Shown: positions 35,548 through 47,050, numbered from the stretch's first letter. The stretch: DNA of 64,000 nucleotides from Macrotis lagotis (GCF_037893015.1 NC_133663.1:217157638-217221637); one strand, 5' to 3'. The notes: generated by a model from the letters alone, not told the origin. Translations and numbers: made by a program.

Positions 35548-35961
35548 TCAAAAGTCAAGAAGTTCATAGTAAAGAAGGCCCTGTGCAGGGAAATTTTCGG
35601 GCCCCCAGTTGTGGGCATCGTAGTCTTTTTGTTTTAGGAGAGTGTTCTTTAATGTGCTGTGAATCCATTCAATAATTGCCTCGCCTTGTGGGTTGTGAGG
35701 GATTCCTGTGACATGTTTAATTCTCCACTGGGAACAAAATTTGGCTAAGGAGGAGGAAGTAAAGCAGGGGCCATTATCTGTTTTTACAGTGTGAGGAACC
35801 CCTAGGGTGCAGAAGGTGGCCATCAAAGCAGGGATAACTGCTCTAGAAGTTTTAAAAGTCATGGCTTCAGCAAAAAGCAAGTGAGAAAAAGTGTCAATAC
35901 AATTAAATATGTATTTGTGCCAGCCAAAAGGCATAAAATGTTTTACATCAGCCTGCCACAA
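35548..35961 (-). pseudogene. pol: ERV integrase catalytic core
   Basis: Integrase joins viral DNA to the host chromosome. This 137-aa frame begins MWQADVKHF, giving the first catalytic Asp, has TDNGPCFTS with the second Asp, and NPQGEAIIEW with the Glu, so the DD(35)E triad is retained. The frame ends before the C-terminal DNA-binding domain. The N-terminal zinc-binding part is in a different register (35943 onward), so a frameshift around 35945-35960 separates them. The methionine is simply the first in the frame, not a real start. Confidence 0.85.
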
Positions 35962-36509
35962 AGAGTTGGGTCAGAGCCCACAAGGGTTGACCCTGTCCTA
36001 GTGAGTGGGCAGCGGGGTAAAAAGGGTGTACACTTACTGTACTGCCAAGAGAGGTCTTTGCATGCCTCAATGGTTAAATCAGGGTAAAGACAGTGAAGGG
36101 ATGCTGGGGACAAATAAAACCTGTGCTTGAGCTCCTTTGCCTGTTGCAGGGGGTCAGAGGGGGTAGTTAACAAGATAAGATTGTCCACAAGATCATTGCC
36201 TGCAGACAAGGGGCCTGGCATCCCGGTATGTGAGCATATATGGGAGAGGAACCACAGTGCTGCTCTGCTATCTAGAAGAGACTGGCAAGAATGCATAAGA
36301 GCAGAGATAAGGTCCACATCTTCTGGGGGCAAGGATGGAAAGGGGAGGCTAGAAAGCATCTGCACAGCATAAGAACTGCCACTGAAAATGTTGATGGGAT
36401 CAGAGGGGAAGCAGGCAAGGACCAAGGCTAGGGCTTGCAATTCTCTCTTATGAGTGAATAAGACAGATCCATTTTTATAGATTACATAGCCCAAGTGCTC
36501 TGTTTGCAT
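35943..36509 (-). pseudogene. pol: ERV RNase H and integrase N-terminal domain
   Basis: The first half is RNase H-like: an ELQALALVLA helix carrying the catalytic Glu, then IFSGSSYAV where an Asp is normally expected before Ser (it is Gly here), and HTGMPGPLSAGNDLVD with the late His and Asp. The second half is the integrase zinc-binding domain: two His (LKHRF, SLHCL) and the final Cys of WQYSKC, with Tyr where the first Cys of the pair is expected. These losses fit a long-dead copy. It precedes the integrase core in pol order. Confidence 0.78.
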
Positions 36510-36979
36510 CTGTAAAGGCTACATAAGCCTGTGGAATGGGTCAGTGGGAGGGAAAGAGAAGGGGAGTATGCTGACAGGGAGTGCTGAAATCCCCTTGAGG
36601 AGAGGGGAGGGTGGGTAATGGTTATCAATAGACACAGCAAAGCCTAGGAGTGCTATGGTGAGATCAGGGGAGTCAGAAAAATAATGAGGGATAAGGTGAT
36701 GGGGTAGGGGGAAGACAAGTTTGTCAGGGTCGGTTCTGAAATGAACTTGGGCAGCCCTTCAACCCTTTAGGATGAGATGAGCCAAGGACAACACCAACTA
36801 GGCTAGATGGGGAAGGGAGCACCTGGATAGGTGTATCCAAAACATGGGTGCACTCTGCCAGAGGAGGGCAATGTGTGGAAAGACAATCAGGGAGAACGGT
36901 TTGTGAGGGTCCCTTCGGGAGATGGTAGCTAGGTGTAAAGCCTAATTAACTTTGTCAATGGCTACTACAGCATCACTGG
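36510..36979 (-). pseudogene. pol: ERV pol, RT thumb/connection region
   Basis: Lies between the RT palm and RNase H. No frame stays open for more than a few dozen codons, but position and lack of other repeat content place it in pol. Confidence 0.5.
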
Positions 36980-37798
36980 TCAGCACATGGGGGCTAGAGG
37001 GAAGGGGGAGCCTCTACGACAGTTGAAAAGTGGCTGTAAATCATTAGTTGAGACCGGCAGGGAGGGGCCAAGCCAGTTAATGTTCCCACAAATCTCCTGC
37101 AGGGAAGTAAGGGTGAAGTTCTTTGGAATGGTAATGACTGGCCCATCTGAGGATGGCTGAGGAAGAATGCATTGTAAAGCCCAGGTAGGTAAATGGGAGG
37201 TGCCTCTGAACTTTATTGAGGCTATTTTCAGGCCAAAATTAGAAAGGCTCTCTATAACCCAGGTCTCTATTATTTTAAAGGTGGCCTGAGAGGGGTGGGA
37301 CAATAATATATTGTCCGTGTAGTGGATGCAGGTTAGATGTGGGTAAGTACAGATGGGTTTAAGGGCTGCAGCAACATAAGTCTGACAAAGGGTGGGGCTA
37401 TTTGCCATGCCATGAGACAGAACTACCCAATGAAAGTGGTCATTGGGACATTCAAAGTTTGTAGCGGGAATGGAAAAGGCAAAGCGGGGAGCATCCTGAG
37501 GATGCAGGGGAATGCTGTAAAAGCACTCTTTAATGTCTGTTAAAAAATGGGTTGGTTTTGGCATATAGAGGATGGGTGAAGGAGACCTGGCTGTAATGGG
37601 CCCATAGGGACGAGCTGGCTGTTGGGTCTCTGGAGGTCGTGTAACAGACGGTATTTTCCTGGTGTCTTTTTTAGGATAACAAAAAATCGGGGAGTTCCAA
37701 GGACTGGTAGAATGAACAATGTGTCCCGCAGAAAGCTGCTCCGAGACAAGGGAGCTGAGAGCAGTCAATTTAATAGTAGGTAAAGGCCACTGATCCAT
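36980..37798 (-). pseudogene. pol: ERV reverse transcriptase fingers and palm
   Basis: The 272-aa frame carries QWPLP near its start, the block LTDIKECFYSIPLHP with the first catalytic Asp, FHWVVLSHGMANSPTLCQ, and HYTDNILLSH. The last is the YxDD active-site box with its second Asp changed to Asn, and the box before it has Ser-His in place of the usual Pro-Gln. A stretch around residues 45-75 is in the wrong register: the adjacent frame (37540-37749) has GKYRLLHDL there, so two compensating frameshifts lie in this region. RT cannot be active as read. Confidence 0.85.
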
Positions 37799-37859
37799 CC
37801 ATAAGGAGGTCTCGTCCTTCCATTGGATTGGGGTAGGTGGGGATCATGGAGGGAAGGAC

Positions 37860-38280
37860 AGGAGGGGCAGAGCGATGCCCTTTAGAATTGGGGGTGACCT
37901 ATACAGACATCAGTGGATATGTGGAGACCCATCTGTTTCTGGAAGTCTCTTCTCCAAAGGACATGGGGAGCACCCGGTACCAGGAGGGGTCAGATAAATG
38001 CTGAATGGCCTTCCCAGTCCTCCCATAGGAGGTCTCTGGATAACATTCAAGTGGATGCTTCCCCACAGACCCCCATGATTGTGAGTCCTTTTTCAGTGGG
38101 CTATTCACTGGGGGCCTGCTCAGCAGGGATAACATTTGTGTCATCCTGTGTCAAATGACCCCAGTCCAGACTGACCTGGCCAATTTTAGGGACATTCTGG
38201 CCTGCCCAAGTTGAATGTGTGCTGTCCAGAGGATGTCATTCCCTCTTAGGTGCAGGGCTGAGGGTTTCCCCACATCCCGT
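37860..38280 (-). pseudogene. pro: ERV protease remnant
   Basis: The retroviral aspartic protease lies between gag and RT. In one minus-strand frame near 38090-38160, NVIPAEQAP resembles the stretch just after the active-site loop, and GLTIMGV the following strand. The DTG-type active-site triplet itself is not intact. Several stops and at least one frame change follow. Assigned by position and these short matches only. Confidence 0.5.
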
Positions 38281-38320
38281 TTCCTGAGGGGAAACGAGGA
38301 GGGGGAGTGAGGTCAGAATG

Positions 38321-38664
38321 ACAGTCCTTTGCCCAATGAAGGCCTTTCTTACACTTGGGGCAGGGTGTTCTTGCTTTCCTGTCTGTGAGGGCTGGGGCCC
38401 ATGGCTATTGGTGGCGCCAGGGAATTGGAGTTGCCAATTAGCACATTCTCATGCTAGGTGGCCTGATCCCCCATATGCATAACATTTCCTGTCTTGGTTC
38501 CCTATTTTTCACTCTTAACTTGTATCTACAAGGTCTCTAGGGCTCAAGCTAGGGCAGAGGCTTGATGGGTCATAGACCCCACACCCCAGCAGGCTAAAAC
38601 CCATTCATCTATGTCAGTGGATTTAGAAACATCAATCAGTCTCCAGCATTCCCGGGAGCAGCCT
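38321..38664 (-). pseudogene. gag: ERV gag end: capsid C-terminus and nucleocapsid
   Basis: Two CCHC knuckles are visible on the minus strand. At 38484-38443 the first reads CYAYGGSGHLA-stop-EC: its second Cys is Tyr, and a stop lies inside the knuckle. At 38362-38321 the second, CPKCKKGLHWAKDC, is intact. Upstream (38580-38640) is the end of the capsid with a GVGSMTHQA-type block. Gag is cut at about 38664, so matrix and most capsid are missing. Knuckles bind viral RNA in the family. Confidence 0.78.
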
Positions 38665-39295
38665 TACTTCCTTACTTGATTTTCAAAATCTTTTTTGAGC
38701 TCTGCCATAGCTTGAACCCAATTTCTATTTTTCTTGTTGTCTTTGGAATCAGATACTTGGATATGTCATCTTGTGTGTATGTGTTTTGATCTTCCATGGG
38801 ACCAAATAAATTGTCTATGGACAGTTCCTTTTTTACAATTTACTCATTATCCTCACCTGTGTCCTGGTTTTGAGGTTCTTCCTGAACTTTTGAGTGTTAT
38901 TGGGACACAGCCAGGAGGATCTCAGTTCCTTCAAGATCTGACTGTTCTTCTGCCTGTACTTTTGTCTGTGGCTGATCCTCTGGAACTGTGAAATGGGTCC
39001 TTACTCTGTGGCTGATCCTCTGAAGTTGTGAGGTGGGTCCCTAATCTATGGCAAAGGGGGTATCCCAGATTGTAGCCAAGGTTTGGATATAGATGAAGCC
39101 ACAGATTCCTGTCCCAGAGACAGAGGAGAGACATCAACATTCTCCCCCCATCTCCTTACCTTCTGTGAATTGAGTACTCTGGAAACAGCTGTCCAGCAAG
39201 TCCCTGCTGAGTGACTCCACAGGCCTTCTTCCATTTCCCAATATCTGGGCTGCACTGAGAGCCACAACAGTGCTGAGGGTCATACTGAACAGGGT
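38665..39295 (-). mobile_element. L1 5'UTR and ORF1 start, same strand as the ERV
   Basis: On the minus strand the 5'UTR leads into an ORF1 start (near 38850, MSKL followed by a stop), then the N-terminal block NWVQAMAELKKDFENQ at about 38675-38722, close to NWAQAMIELKKDFENQ in the HAL1 at 49744. The 5'UTR holds two copies of a 36-bp block with a 40-bp period (38965-39000 and 39005-39040). The rest of ORF1 is replaced by ERV gag. Confidence 0.75.
38965..39040. repeat. Two-copy tandem repeat, period 40 bp
   Basis: 'tctgtggctgatcctctg' begins each copy and 'gtgggtcc' or 'atgggtcc' ends it; a few mismatches between copies. Lies in the L1 5'UTR. Confidence 0.8.
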
Positions 39296-39297
39296 TC

Positions 39298-39665
39298 CAT
39301 CTTAGTCCAGTGGTCAAATATGAATCAGGATGACTGGAGATATTCTGGAATGGGTAGGTAAAAATGAGACAAAATAGTCTTTTTTAACTAGTCAAACAAA
39401 ATCAGTCTGGGAGAGGAAGATCTTTAGGGTTTCTGGCTAAATCAGAAACAATTGCTATTTGCCTTCATTCTGAGCAATCAAGGCTCATATAATAACCCCA
39501 TGGACTTGGCCTGGGATCTATCTTTGATCAAAGAGAGTCAGAAAGATTTGAGTTTAAAGCATGATTTCCTTTTGTGAAGGTAGTAGCTAGCTCAAGGTGG
39601 AATTGTAATTTTAAAGATGGAAGTGAACTTGGAGATAATTTTTCCAAATTGTTTCATTATATAAA
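39298..39665 (-). mobile_element. Antisense SINE scraps and unassigned DNA
   Basis: 39298-39350 is antisense to the 3' part of an older marsupial SINE ('cagtggtcaaatatgaatca', 'ggatgactggagat'), also seen in sense near 53900. 39595-39665 faintly resembles a CORE-SINE 3' region. Between them nothing is recognised. Confidence 0.4.
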
Positions 39666-40269
39666 GGAGTTGATATCAGGCTTCCAACCAAGATGGTGGA
39701 GAGAAACTAGGAACTGGGTTAAGCTCTCCTGGCTTTCCTCTCAGAACTAACATGAACAAAGCCTCTTAACACAATCTGCATCCACAGAACCAAGAGAAGA
39801 ACATCACAAAGCAAGGTCTGAGTAGGGGAGCATGGGCGAGCTGGGAGCAGAGAGGTGAGACTCAGTTCAGGAGTGGCAGAGTGAGGACTGTGGACTAACC
39901 TGAGAACAGCAGCAGAAGCTTTGACTGTGTGCCTGGAAGTTGGAAGAAGTCCAGCACCATGGTCAAGAGAGCTCCAGGGTGCTGGCTAGGCATCTATACA
40001 GTCAGCTCAGCTGATCTGGAAGACCAGGAATTTGAGGCCCCATGGTTTCACCTAAGCAACCTTGTTTCCAAAAGATTCCCCTACCCCATATTCCTATAGG
40101 AGAAAGTGACTATTCCATGAACAAACACAGTAACAGCTTCCCCCACCTCCAAGGCTCAGGTGTGGGTGGCATATCTTCCTCAGTGCTGATTGCAGTACAA
40201 GTAGGTTAACTGTATAGCCCAAGGGCCATGCCTATATGGTTCTAGCATAAATTAAATTCTTCCACAGAG

Positions 40270-41043
40270 TTTAAACATCAAATGGAAAAGTAATTGGGAA
40301 AAGAAACACAAGAGAAAATTAACACTATGCAGGAATAAAAATAACATTTTGCAACAAGAACACAAATCCTTTGAAAAAGTACAAAAAGAAAGTAACTCCC
40401 AGAAACGCAATTGGGCAACTGGAAAACTTTTTCAAAGATAGAATTGACCAATTGCAAAGGGAGTCTTTAAAAAGAGACTGGAATCTGTGACTTTTTGAGA
40501 CAACAACAATTGGTTAATCATAATCATAGAAATGAAAAAAAATATAAGAAAAAGTAAAATTCCTCAACAGAAAAACAACTGACCTGGAAAATAGATACGG
40601 GAGAGAAAATTTAAGTCTCATAGGGCTTCCTAAAAACTTTGAGGAGAAGGAGAATTGCCCTGATTTTAGGGAATGAGAGAGCAAAATAATTATTGAAAGA
40701 ATATATAGATCTCTTCCTGAAAGGGATCTGAAAATGATAACACCAAGGAATATTGTGCCCACACTCCAGAACCATAAGATAAAGGAGAAAATCATGCAAG
40801 AAGTAAGAAAGAAACAATTCAAATACCAAGGAGCCACAGTAAGGATTACAAAAGACCTGGCTCCATCAACATTAAGGGATCAGGGGGCCTGGGATATGAT
40901 ATTCCAAAGACCAAGAGAGCTTGGAATGCAGCCAAAAATGCACAATCCAGTGAAAGTGGATCTTCTTTTGCAGGGGAAAAGATGGACAAATAAGGAAATA
41001 GGAGACTTCCACCTTTTTTTGATTAGAAAGACCAGAGCTAAAT
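40270..41043 (+). pseudogene. L1 ORF1, decayed
   Basis: The coiled coil (40270-40500) is scattered over frames with stops. The RRM region is near 40610-40680 ('atagggcttcctaaaaactt'). The C-terminal domain is the best part: the frame at 40734-41045 carries RNIVPTLQNHKIKEKI, FKYQGATVRITKDLAPSTLR, WDMIFQRPRELGMQPK and LLLQGKRWTNKE, about 100 residues that match the ORF1p CTD, ending in Arg-Ala-Lys before the stop. ORF1p binds L1 RNA. As a whole it is not translatable. Confidence 0.8.
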
Positions 41044-41429
41044 AGAAAATTTGGACTTCAAACGTCAGATTCAGAAGATACATGAAAAGGTAAAAAGGGG
41101 AAAACATAAAAATAAAATGTTATCCAATAAGATATCCCCAACTGGGACAAAGATTCTTATAACTATTGAAAAAAGGTAACTCTGTGAGAAAGAATATACT
41201 TAGCCAGAAGTAATGGATAGTCATGACTTGTCCATGACTCTGATAGAGTGATTTAAAAAAATATTTCCTTAAAAATGAGAGGACAGTAAAAAGACAAGAG
41301 GAAGGAGGAGATTAAATGGAGTAGAGTACATCACTTGAAGAGGTTCAAAGCACCTATTGCAATAGAGGGGAAGAAGGGAGGAGGTGATTACTGCCTGAAT
41401 ATTACTCTCATCAGATTTGGTTCAAAGAG

Positions 41430-41442
41430 GGATTAACACACA

Positions 41443-41482
<40 letters not shown>

Positions 41483-41510
41483 CACACACACATGCACACA
41501 CACACAGAGT
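41430..41510. repeat. (CA)n microsatellite in L1 spacer
   Basis: CA run with AA and TG interruptions. Other L1 copies have a short 'acacacaaacact' or similar at this place (10145, 23660), the likely seed. Confidence 0.92.
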
Positions 41511-41764
41511 TTAGTTTAGAGAATTATCTTACATTTCATATATTAATAGGTGAAAGGGTGAGGGGGAAGAAAAGAAGAACTTACAGAAGGAAGTGAAGGA
41601 AGAAGGGGTAAAGGGAAAGGGGAAGAAAGGGTAGTGGAGTTGGATATGAGTATGAAAACTCACTGAAGGAAGTGGTATTCAGAAGCAAAAACCTGGGAGA
41701 TAGGGATAAGATGAAAAAAAGACAAAAATACACATAGAGGGAAGATAGCCTAGAGGACAAAAGA

Positions 41765-44700
41765 AGTTAGTAATTATAACTTTGAATTTGAATGGAATGG
41801 ACTCTCCTATAAAATGTAAGCAGATAGCAGAATGGAATAAAAGCCAGAATCCTACAATAGGTGTATTATAAGAAACATATTTGAAACAGAGAGATGTATA
41901 TAAAGTAAAGGTAAACAGAGCAGAATATATCATGCTTCAGATAAAGTGAAAAAAGGCAGGGGTAATAACCTTTACCTGAGACAAAGCAGCTGCAAAAATA
42001 GATTTCATTAAAAGAAGTAAGTAAGGAAACTATATCTTCCTAAAAGGTACCATAGACAATGAAGCAATTTCAATGCTAAATTTGTATGCATCCAAATACT
42101 TAGAGGAGAAACTGAATGAGTTACAGGAAGACATAGACAGCAAAATTCTACTGGTGGAGACCTCAACCACCCTCTCTCAGAATTATATAAATTTAGTCAT
42201 AAAATAAGCAAGAAGACAGTTAAGGAGATAAATAGTATATTAGAAAACCTAGACAATATAAAACTTTGGAAAATGCTGAACCAGAATAGAAAGGAATATA
42301 TTTTTTTCTGCAGTACATGGCACCTACAAAAATTGATTTAGTATTAGAACATGAAAACTTAGTAATCAAATGCAGAAAGGCAGAAATAGTGGATACTTCC
42401 TTTTCAGATCATAATGCAATAAAGTCATGTGCAATAAAGGGCCATGGAGAGATAGACCTAAAACTAATTGGAAACTAAATAACCTCATTTTAAAGAATGA
42501 GTGCATCAAAAAAACACAATATGGATAGTGGGACAACATACCAAAACTTATGGGACACAGCCAAGCCAGGTATTAGGAGATAAATATCTCCCAATGTTTA
42601 CATGAATAAAATAGGGAAAGAGGAAATCAATGAATTAAGCATACAATTTAAAAAATTAGAGAAAGAACAAATTAAAATTCCCCAACTAAATATCAAATTA
42701 GAAATTCCAATAATAATAAAAAGAGAATTTAAAATTGAAAGGAAGAAAATTATTGAACTAATAAATAAAACCAAGACATATTTTTATGAAATACCCAATA
42801 AAATAAATAAGCCTTTGTTTAATTTGATTTGAAATATGAAAAAATTTAAAATTAGGAAGGAAACCACGTTACTGGTATCAAAAACAAAAAATGTAAACTG
42901 ACCATCAATAAGGTGGAAATTAAATTAAGAACTTGGCAATATTTTTCCCAACTATATGCAAATAAATTTGATAATCTACATGAAATGGATGAATATTTAT
43001 GAAAACCTAAGTAGCCCAGGTTAAATGAAGAGGAAATTAAATACCAAAATTACTATAGCTCTGAAAAAGAAGTTCAACAAGCAATCAGTGAAATATCTAA
43101 AATAATATCTTCAGGAACTTATGGATTCATAAGTGAATTATATCAAATGCTTAAGGAAAAACTGATTTCAATTCTACATAAAATATTTGGAAAAATAGAT
43201 GAAGATGCATCTCTGTTTAATTCCTATAATGACACCAATATGGCTACCTAAATCATATAGAGTCAAAACAGAAAAAAAAATAGAAATCAACTTCCCTAAT
43301 GAATATGGATGGTAAAATCTTATATAAAATCTTAGCAAAGTGATTACAGCAAATTTTCACTAAGATGATACCAAATGGGATGCATTTCATGCAAGCAGGA
43401 TTGTATTAAGGAAACGATCTCTATAATTGATTATATACATAAGAAACCTAACATATATCATATAATTAGCTCAGGAGATGCTGAAAAAGGCTTTGACAAA
43501 ATACAGCACCCATTCCTACTAAAAATACTAGAGAACATAGGAATGAGTGGGTATTTCCTAAGAATGATAATCAGTAGCTATTTAAAACTTTAGACAAATA
43601 AAAAAATGCAATGGAGATAAATGGAGGCATTCACAATAAGGGCAGTGGTTGAACAAGGATGCCTGTTATCACAACTAATATTGAATATAGTTTGAGAAAG
43701 TCTAGTTCAGCAATAAGAGAAGAAAAATAAATTGAAAAATTTAGAATTGGGAGAGAAGAAACAAAACTCTCACTCTATGTAGATGTACATGAGATCTCTA
43801 AAGACCTAAAAAACCCTAAAATCATCAGAAGCATAGTAGAAAATGATTATAGTAATTTCCTGTTTGATAAATCCAAAGATTTCAACTATTGGGATAAAAA
43901 CTCTCTTCAATAAAAACTGTCAGAAAAATGAGCAGTTAGTATGGCAGAAACTTGGATTAGACCAATACCACAAACCCTATACTAAGATAAGATCAAAATG
44001 GATACAGGATTTAGTCATAAAAACAATGATATAATGGGGTGGCTAGGTGGCGCAGTGGATAAAGTACTGGCCCTGGAGTCAGGAGTATCTGAGTTCAAAT
44101 CTGGCTTCAGACACTTAATAATTACCTAGCTATGTGGCTTTGGGCAAGCCCCTTAACTGCACTGCCTTGTAAAAAAAAAAAAAAAAAAACCTAAACAAAA
44201 AAACCCCAATATTATAAGTAAACTAGGAGAAAAAGAAATAGTTTTCCTGCCAGATCTATGGAAAGGGAAGCAGTTTATGACAAAGGAAGAGATGGAGAAC
44301 ATCATTAAAAACAAACTAGAGGATTTTGATCACATTAAATTAAAAACCTTTTACACAGAAAAAAACCACTGTACCTAAGGGAAACAATTTTTATAACTAG
44401 TACTTCTGACAAAGGAATAATTTCTAAAATATACAGAAAAATGAGTCAAATTTTTAAAAAAGCCATTTCCCCAATTGACAAATGGTCAAAGATATGGAGA
44501 GACGATTTACAGATGAGGAAATCAAAGTGATTCATACTCATATGAAAAATTGCTCTAAATCACTAATTATTAGAGAAATGCAAATTAAAGCATCTCTGAG
44601 GTCCCAACTCATACCACTCAGACTGGCCAATATGACAAAAAAGGACAATGATCATTGTTGGAATGCATGTGTGACACTAATACATTGTTGGTGGGGCTGT

Positions 44701-44897
44701 GAACTTATCCTACCTTTCTGGAAAGTATTTTGGAATTACTCCCAAAAGGCAATAAAAATGTGTATATCCTTTGATCCAGCAATGCCATTACTGGATCTAT
44801 TCCTTGAAGAGATCATGAAAAAATGTAAAAACATCACTTGTACAAAAATATTCATATCTGCCCTGTTTTTTATTAACAAAGAATTGGAAATCAAGTG
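41765..44897 (+). pseudogene. L1 ORF2 (endonuclease-reverse transcriptase), decayed and split by a SINE
   Basis: Starts near 41765 with 'aactttgaatttgaatgg' (endonuclease start). Recognisable frames: 42602-42832 (linker, Lys-rich), 43375-43593 (RT palm start with DAEKGFDKIQHPFLLK), then RT up to 43790, where the usual Phe-Ala-Asp-Asp box reads YVDV, losing the second Asp. The post-RT region is at 43843-44034 and 44482-44898, separated by the SINE. The C-terminus reaches the Trp/Cys-rich HCWWGCELILPFWK block near 44680. Many stops and frameshifts. Cannot make active protein. Confidence 0.82.
44036..44205 (+). mobile_element. tRNA-derived marsupial SINE inserted in L1 ORF2
   Basis: 'ggggtggctaggtggcgcag' through 'tactggccctggagtcagga' to 'actgccttgt' and a poly(A) of about 19. 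Flanks 'aacaatgatataa' (left) and 'ccaatattataa' (right) form a diverged target-site duplication, consistent with the uninterrupted L1 sequence near 460-480. Confidence 0.95.
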
Positions 44898-45436
44898 AAT
44901 GTATATCAATTGGGGATTAGCTGAACAAATTGGGGTATGTGTATGTTATGGAATGGTATAGTTCTATTAGAAACCAGGAGAGATGGGGATTCAGGGAAGT
45001 CTGGAAGGATTAGCATGAATTTATGCTGAGTGTGATCAGGAGAACAAGAATATCATTGTATACCCTAACAGCAACATGGGAGTGATGATAAAACTTAATG
45101 GACTTACTCATTCCATCAGTACAACAATCAGGCACAATTTTTAGATATCTGTGTTGGAGAATACCATCTTTATCCATAGAAAGAGTTGTGGAGTTTGAAC
45201 AAAGCCCAAAGACTATTACCTTTATTTAAAAATATATATTATTATGTAATTTTGCTATCTCTTCTATTTTATTTTTTTCCTTAAGGATATGACTTCTGTC
45301 TCATCACATTCAACTTAGATCAAAGTATACACAGAAACAATGTTAAGACCAAAAGACTGCTTTCCATGGGGGACTGGGGGGAGGGGAAGAGATATTAGGG
45401 GAAAAATTGTAAAATTCAAAGGAAATAATTAATATT

Positions 45437-45575
45437 TTTTTAAAAAATGGCAGAGAGAAGAGGGCAGGGAAGGAGGGACAAAAATGTGGAACTCTAAAGC
45501 TTAAGAAAAAATGGAAGTTGAAAACTATCTTTGCAGGTAGTTGGAATAATAAATGAATTCAATTTAAAACAATTC
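45437..45575 (+). mobile_element. L1 3'-end remnant of an older family
   Basis: 'aggagggacaaaaatgtgga', 'actctaaagcttaagaaaaa' and 'aggtagttggaataataaat' resemble the tail seen at 31020-31140. Confidence 0.5.
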
Positions 45576-45579
45576 CTGT

Positions 45580-47050
45580 CACCCACACACACAAAAACTA
45601 CTGGAAACAATTAGCAACTTTAACAAAGTCACAGGATATGGAATAAACCCACATAAATTCTTAAGTATTTCCTATAAGTTGTTAGCAAGATACATTGGCA
45701 TAAGTTCGAAAGAGTAATCCCATTTAAAATAACTTTGGAAAACATAAAATCTTTAAGAGTTGACCAGCCAGGAAAGACTCTATGAAAACTTAGGTGTAAG
45801 ACACTTTTCTCACAAATAAAATCTAATCTAAATAGTTGGGAAAATATCAACTACTCATGATTAGGCTGGAAATAATATAATAAAATTGAAAATTATACCC
45901 AAATTAAACTATTTATTTAGTGTTGTACAAATAAAACTTCCAAGAAATTACTTTGGTGAACTAGAAAACATTGTAATTAAATTAAATGAAGAAGCAAAAT
46001 GTCAAGAATATTAAAGGATTTAATGAAAAAAATGCAAAAGTAGGTGACTTAGCCTTATCAGATCTAAAATATTATTAAACCTCAATAATAAATATTGTCT
46101 GGTACTGGTTAAGAAATAGAGTGGTGAAATCTTTACAGATCAGGGAAATGCAAATTAAAACATCTCTGAGGTACCACTTCATACCTCTCAGACTGACCCA
46201 TATGACCAGAAAGGACAATGATCAATGTTGGAAGCAATGTGGGAAATCTGGGACACTGATACATTGTTGTAACTCTGAACTGATCCAAACTTTCTAGAAA
46301 GCAATGTGAAATTATGCCCAAAGGGAAATAAAATGCACATACCCTTTGTTTCAGCAATACCACTACTGGGTCTATATCATTAAGAGATCATGGAAAAGGT
46401 TCAGAACATCGCTTGTACAAAAATGTTCATAGCAGCCTTTTTTTGTGGTGGCAAAGAATTGGAAATTGGGCTTATATCCATCAACTGGGGAATGGGTAAA
46501 CAAAATATGCTATATGTATGTGATGGAACACTACTGTTTTATTAGATATCATAAGGGATAGCATTTCAAAGAACTTTGGAAAACTTGTGTGAATTGATGT
46601 TGTGTAAGATGAGTGAAAGCAAAAGAACAATGTACACCTTTATAACAACATAAGGGCGATGATCAAACTTAATAGATTTGCTTATTCCATCAGTGCGATA
46701 ATCAGGGACAATTTTAGGGTATCTGTGATGGAGAATAACATCTGTATCCAGAGGAAGAACTGTGAAGTTTAAGCAAAGACCAAAGATTATTATCTTCAAA
46801 TATTTTTTAGAAAGTTGTCTTTTGTACTAGATAATTTTGCTATTGCTAATATGTTATTTCTTCCTCAAGGATCTATTTTTTTCTCTCAACACATTCTGTT
46901 TGGAAACAATATAAAAAATATCAGACTGCCTTCTGTTGTAGGGAGGAGGGAGTGAAGGAAGTGGGGAGGAATTCTAAATTCAAAACCTCACAAAAGTGAT
47001 TGGTAGAAATAGCTATTTGATATAATTGGAAAACATATAAAATATTCAGA
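45580..47050 (+). mobile_element. L1 LINE 3' part with internal deletion
   Basis: Begins in post-RT ORF2 ('aactactggaaacaattagc', the same place as base 20 of the window), runs to about 46130, then jumps to the C-terminal region ('gatcagggaaatgcaaatta'), missing a few hundred bases found in the copy at 43900-44560. Ends with a 3'UTR ('gactgccttctgttgtag') and an A-rich tail near 47040. Confidence 0.82.

Larger units (their letters stand above)
33305..38664 (-). mobile_element. Class II (betaretrovirus-like) endogenous retrovirus, 5'-truncated and inactivated
   Basis: Minus-strand order from high to low coordinates is gag (capsid end and nucleocapsid), protease remnant, RT, RNase H, integrase, env, polypurine tract, LTR. 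The class is inferred from the env transmembrane layout, two-finger nucleocapsid, and the integrase and RT motif style. The 5' LTR, primer site, matrix and most of the capsid are absent; the break at about 38664 adjoins an L1 fragment. Every gene has stops or frameshifts and the RT active site is altered, so the provirus cannot replicate. Confidence 0.85.
39678..45436 (+). mobile_element. L1 LINE, near full length (5.8 kb with a SINE inside), inactive
   Basis: Complete layout: 5' end 'ccaaccaagatggtgg', 5'UTR to about 40260, ORF1 (40270-41043), purine-rich spacer with a CA repeat (41100-41750), ORF2 (41765-44897) interrupted by a SINE at 44036-44205, and a 3'UTR ending 'ggggaaaaattgtaaaattc' and an A/T tail. 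Both ORFs are broken. This is the best local reference for L1 structure. Confidence 0.9.

Noticed and set aside
36980..37798. Possible functional reverse transcriptase
   Set aside because: The second Asp of the active-site box is Asn and a stretch of the fingers is out of frame.
44036..44205. tRNA gene suggested by A-box and B-box-like sequence
   Set aside because: The sequence is a dispersed SINE with a tRNA-like head, a long non-tRNA body and poly(A), repeated many times in the window.
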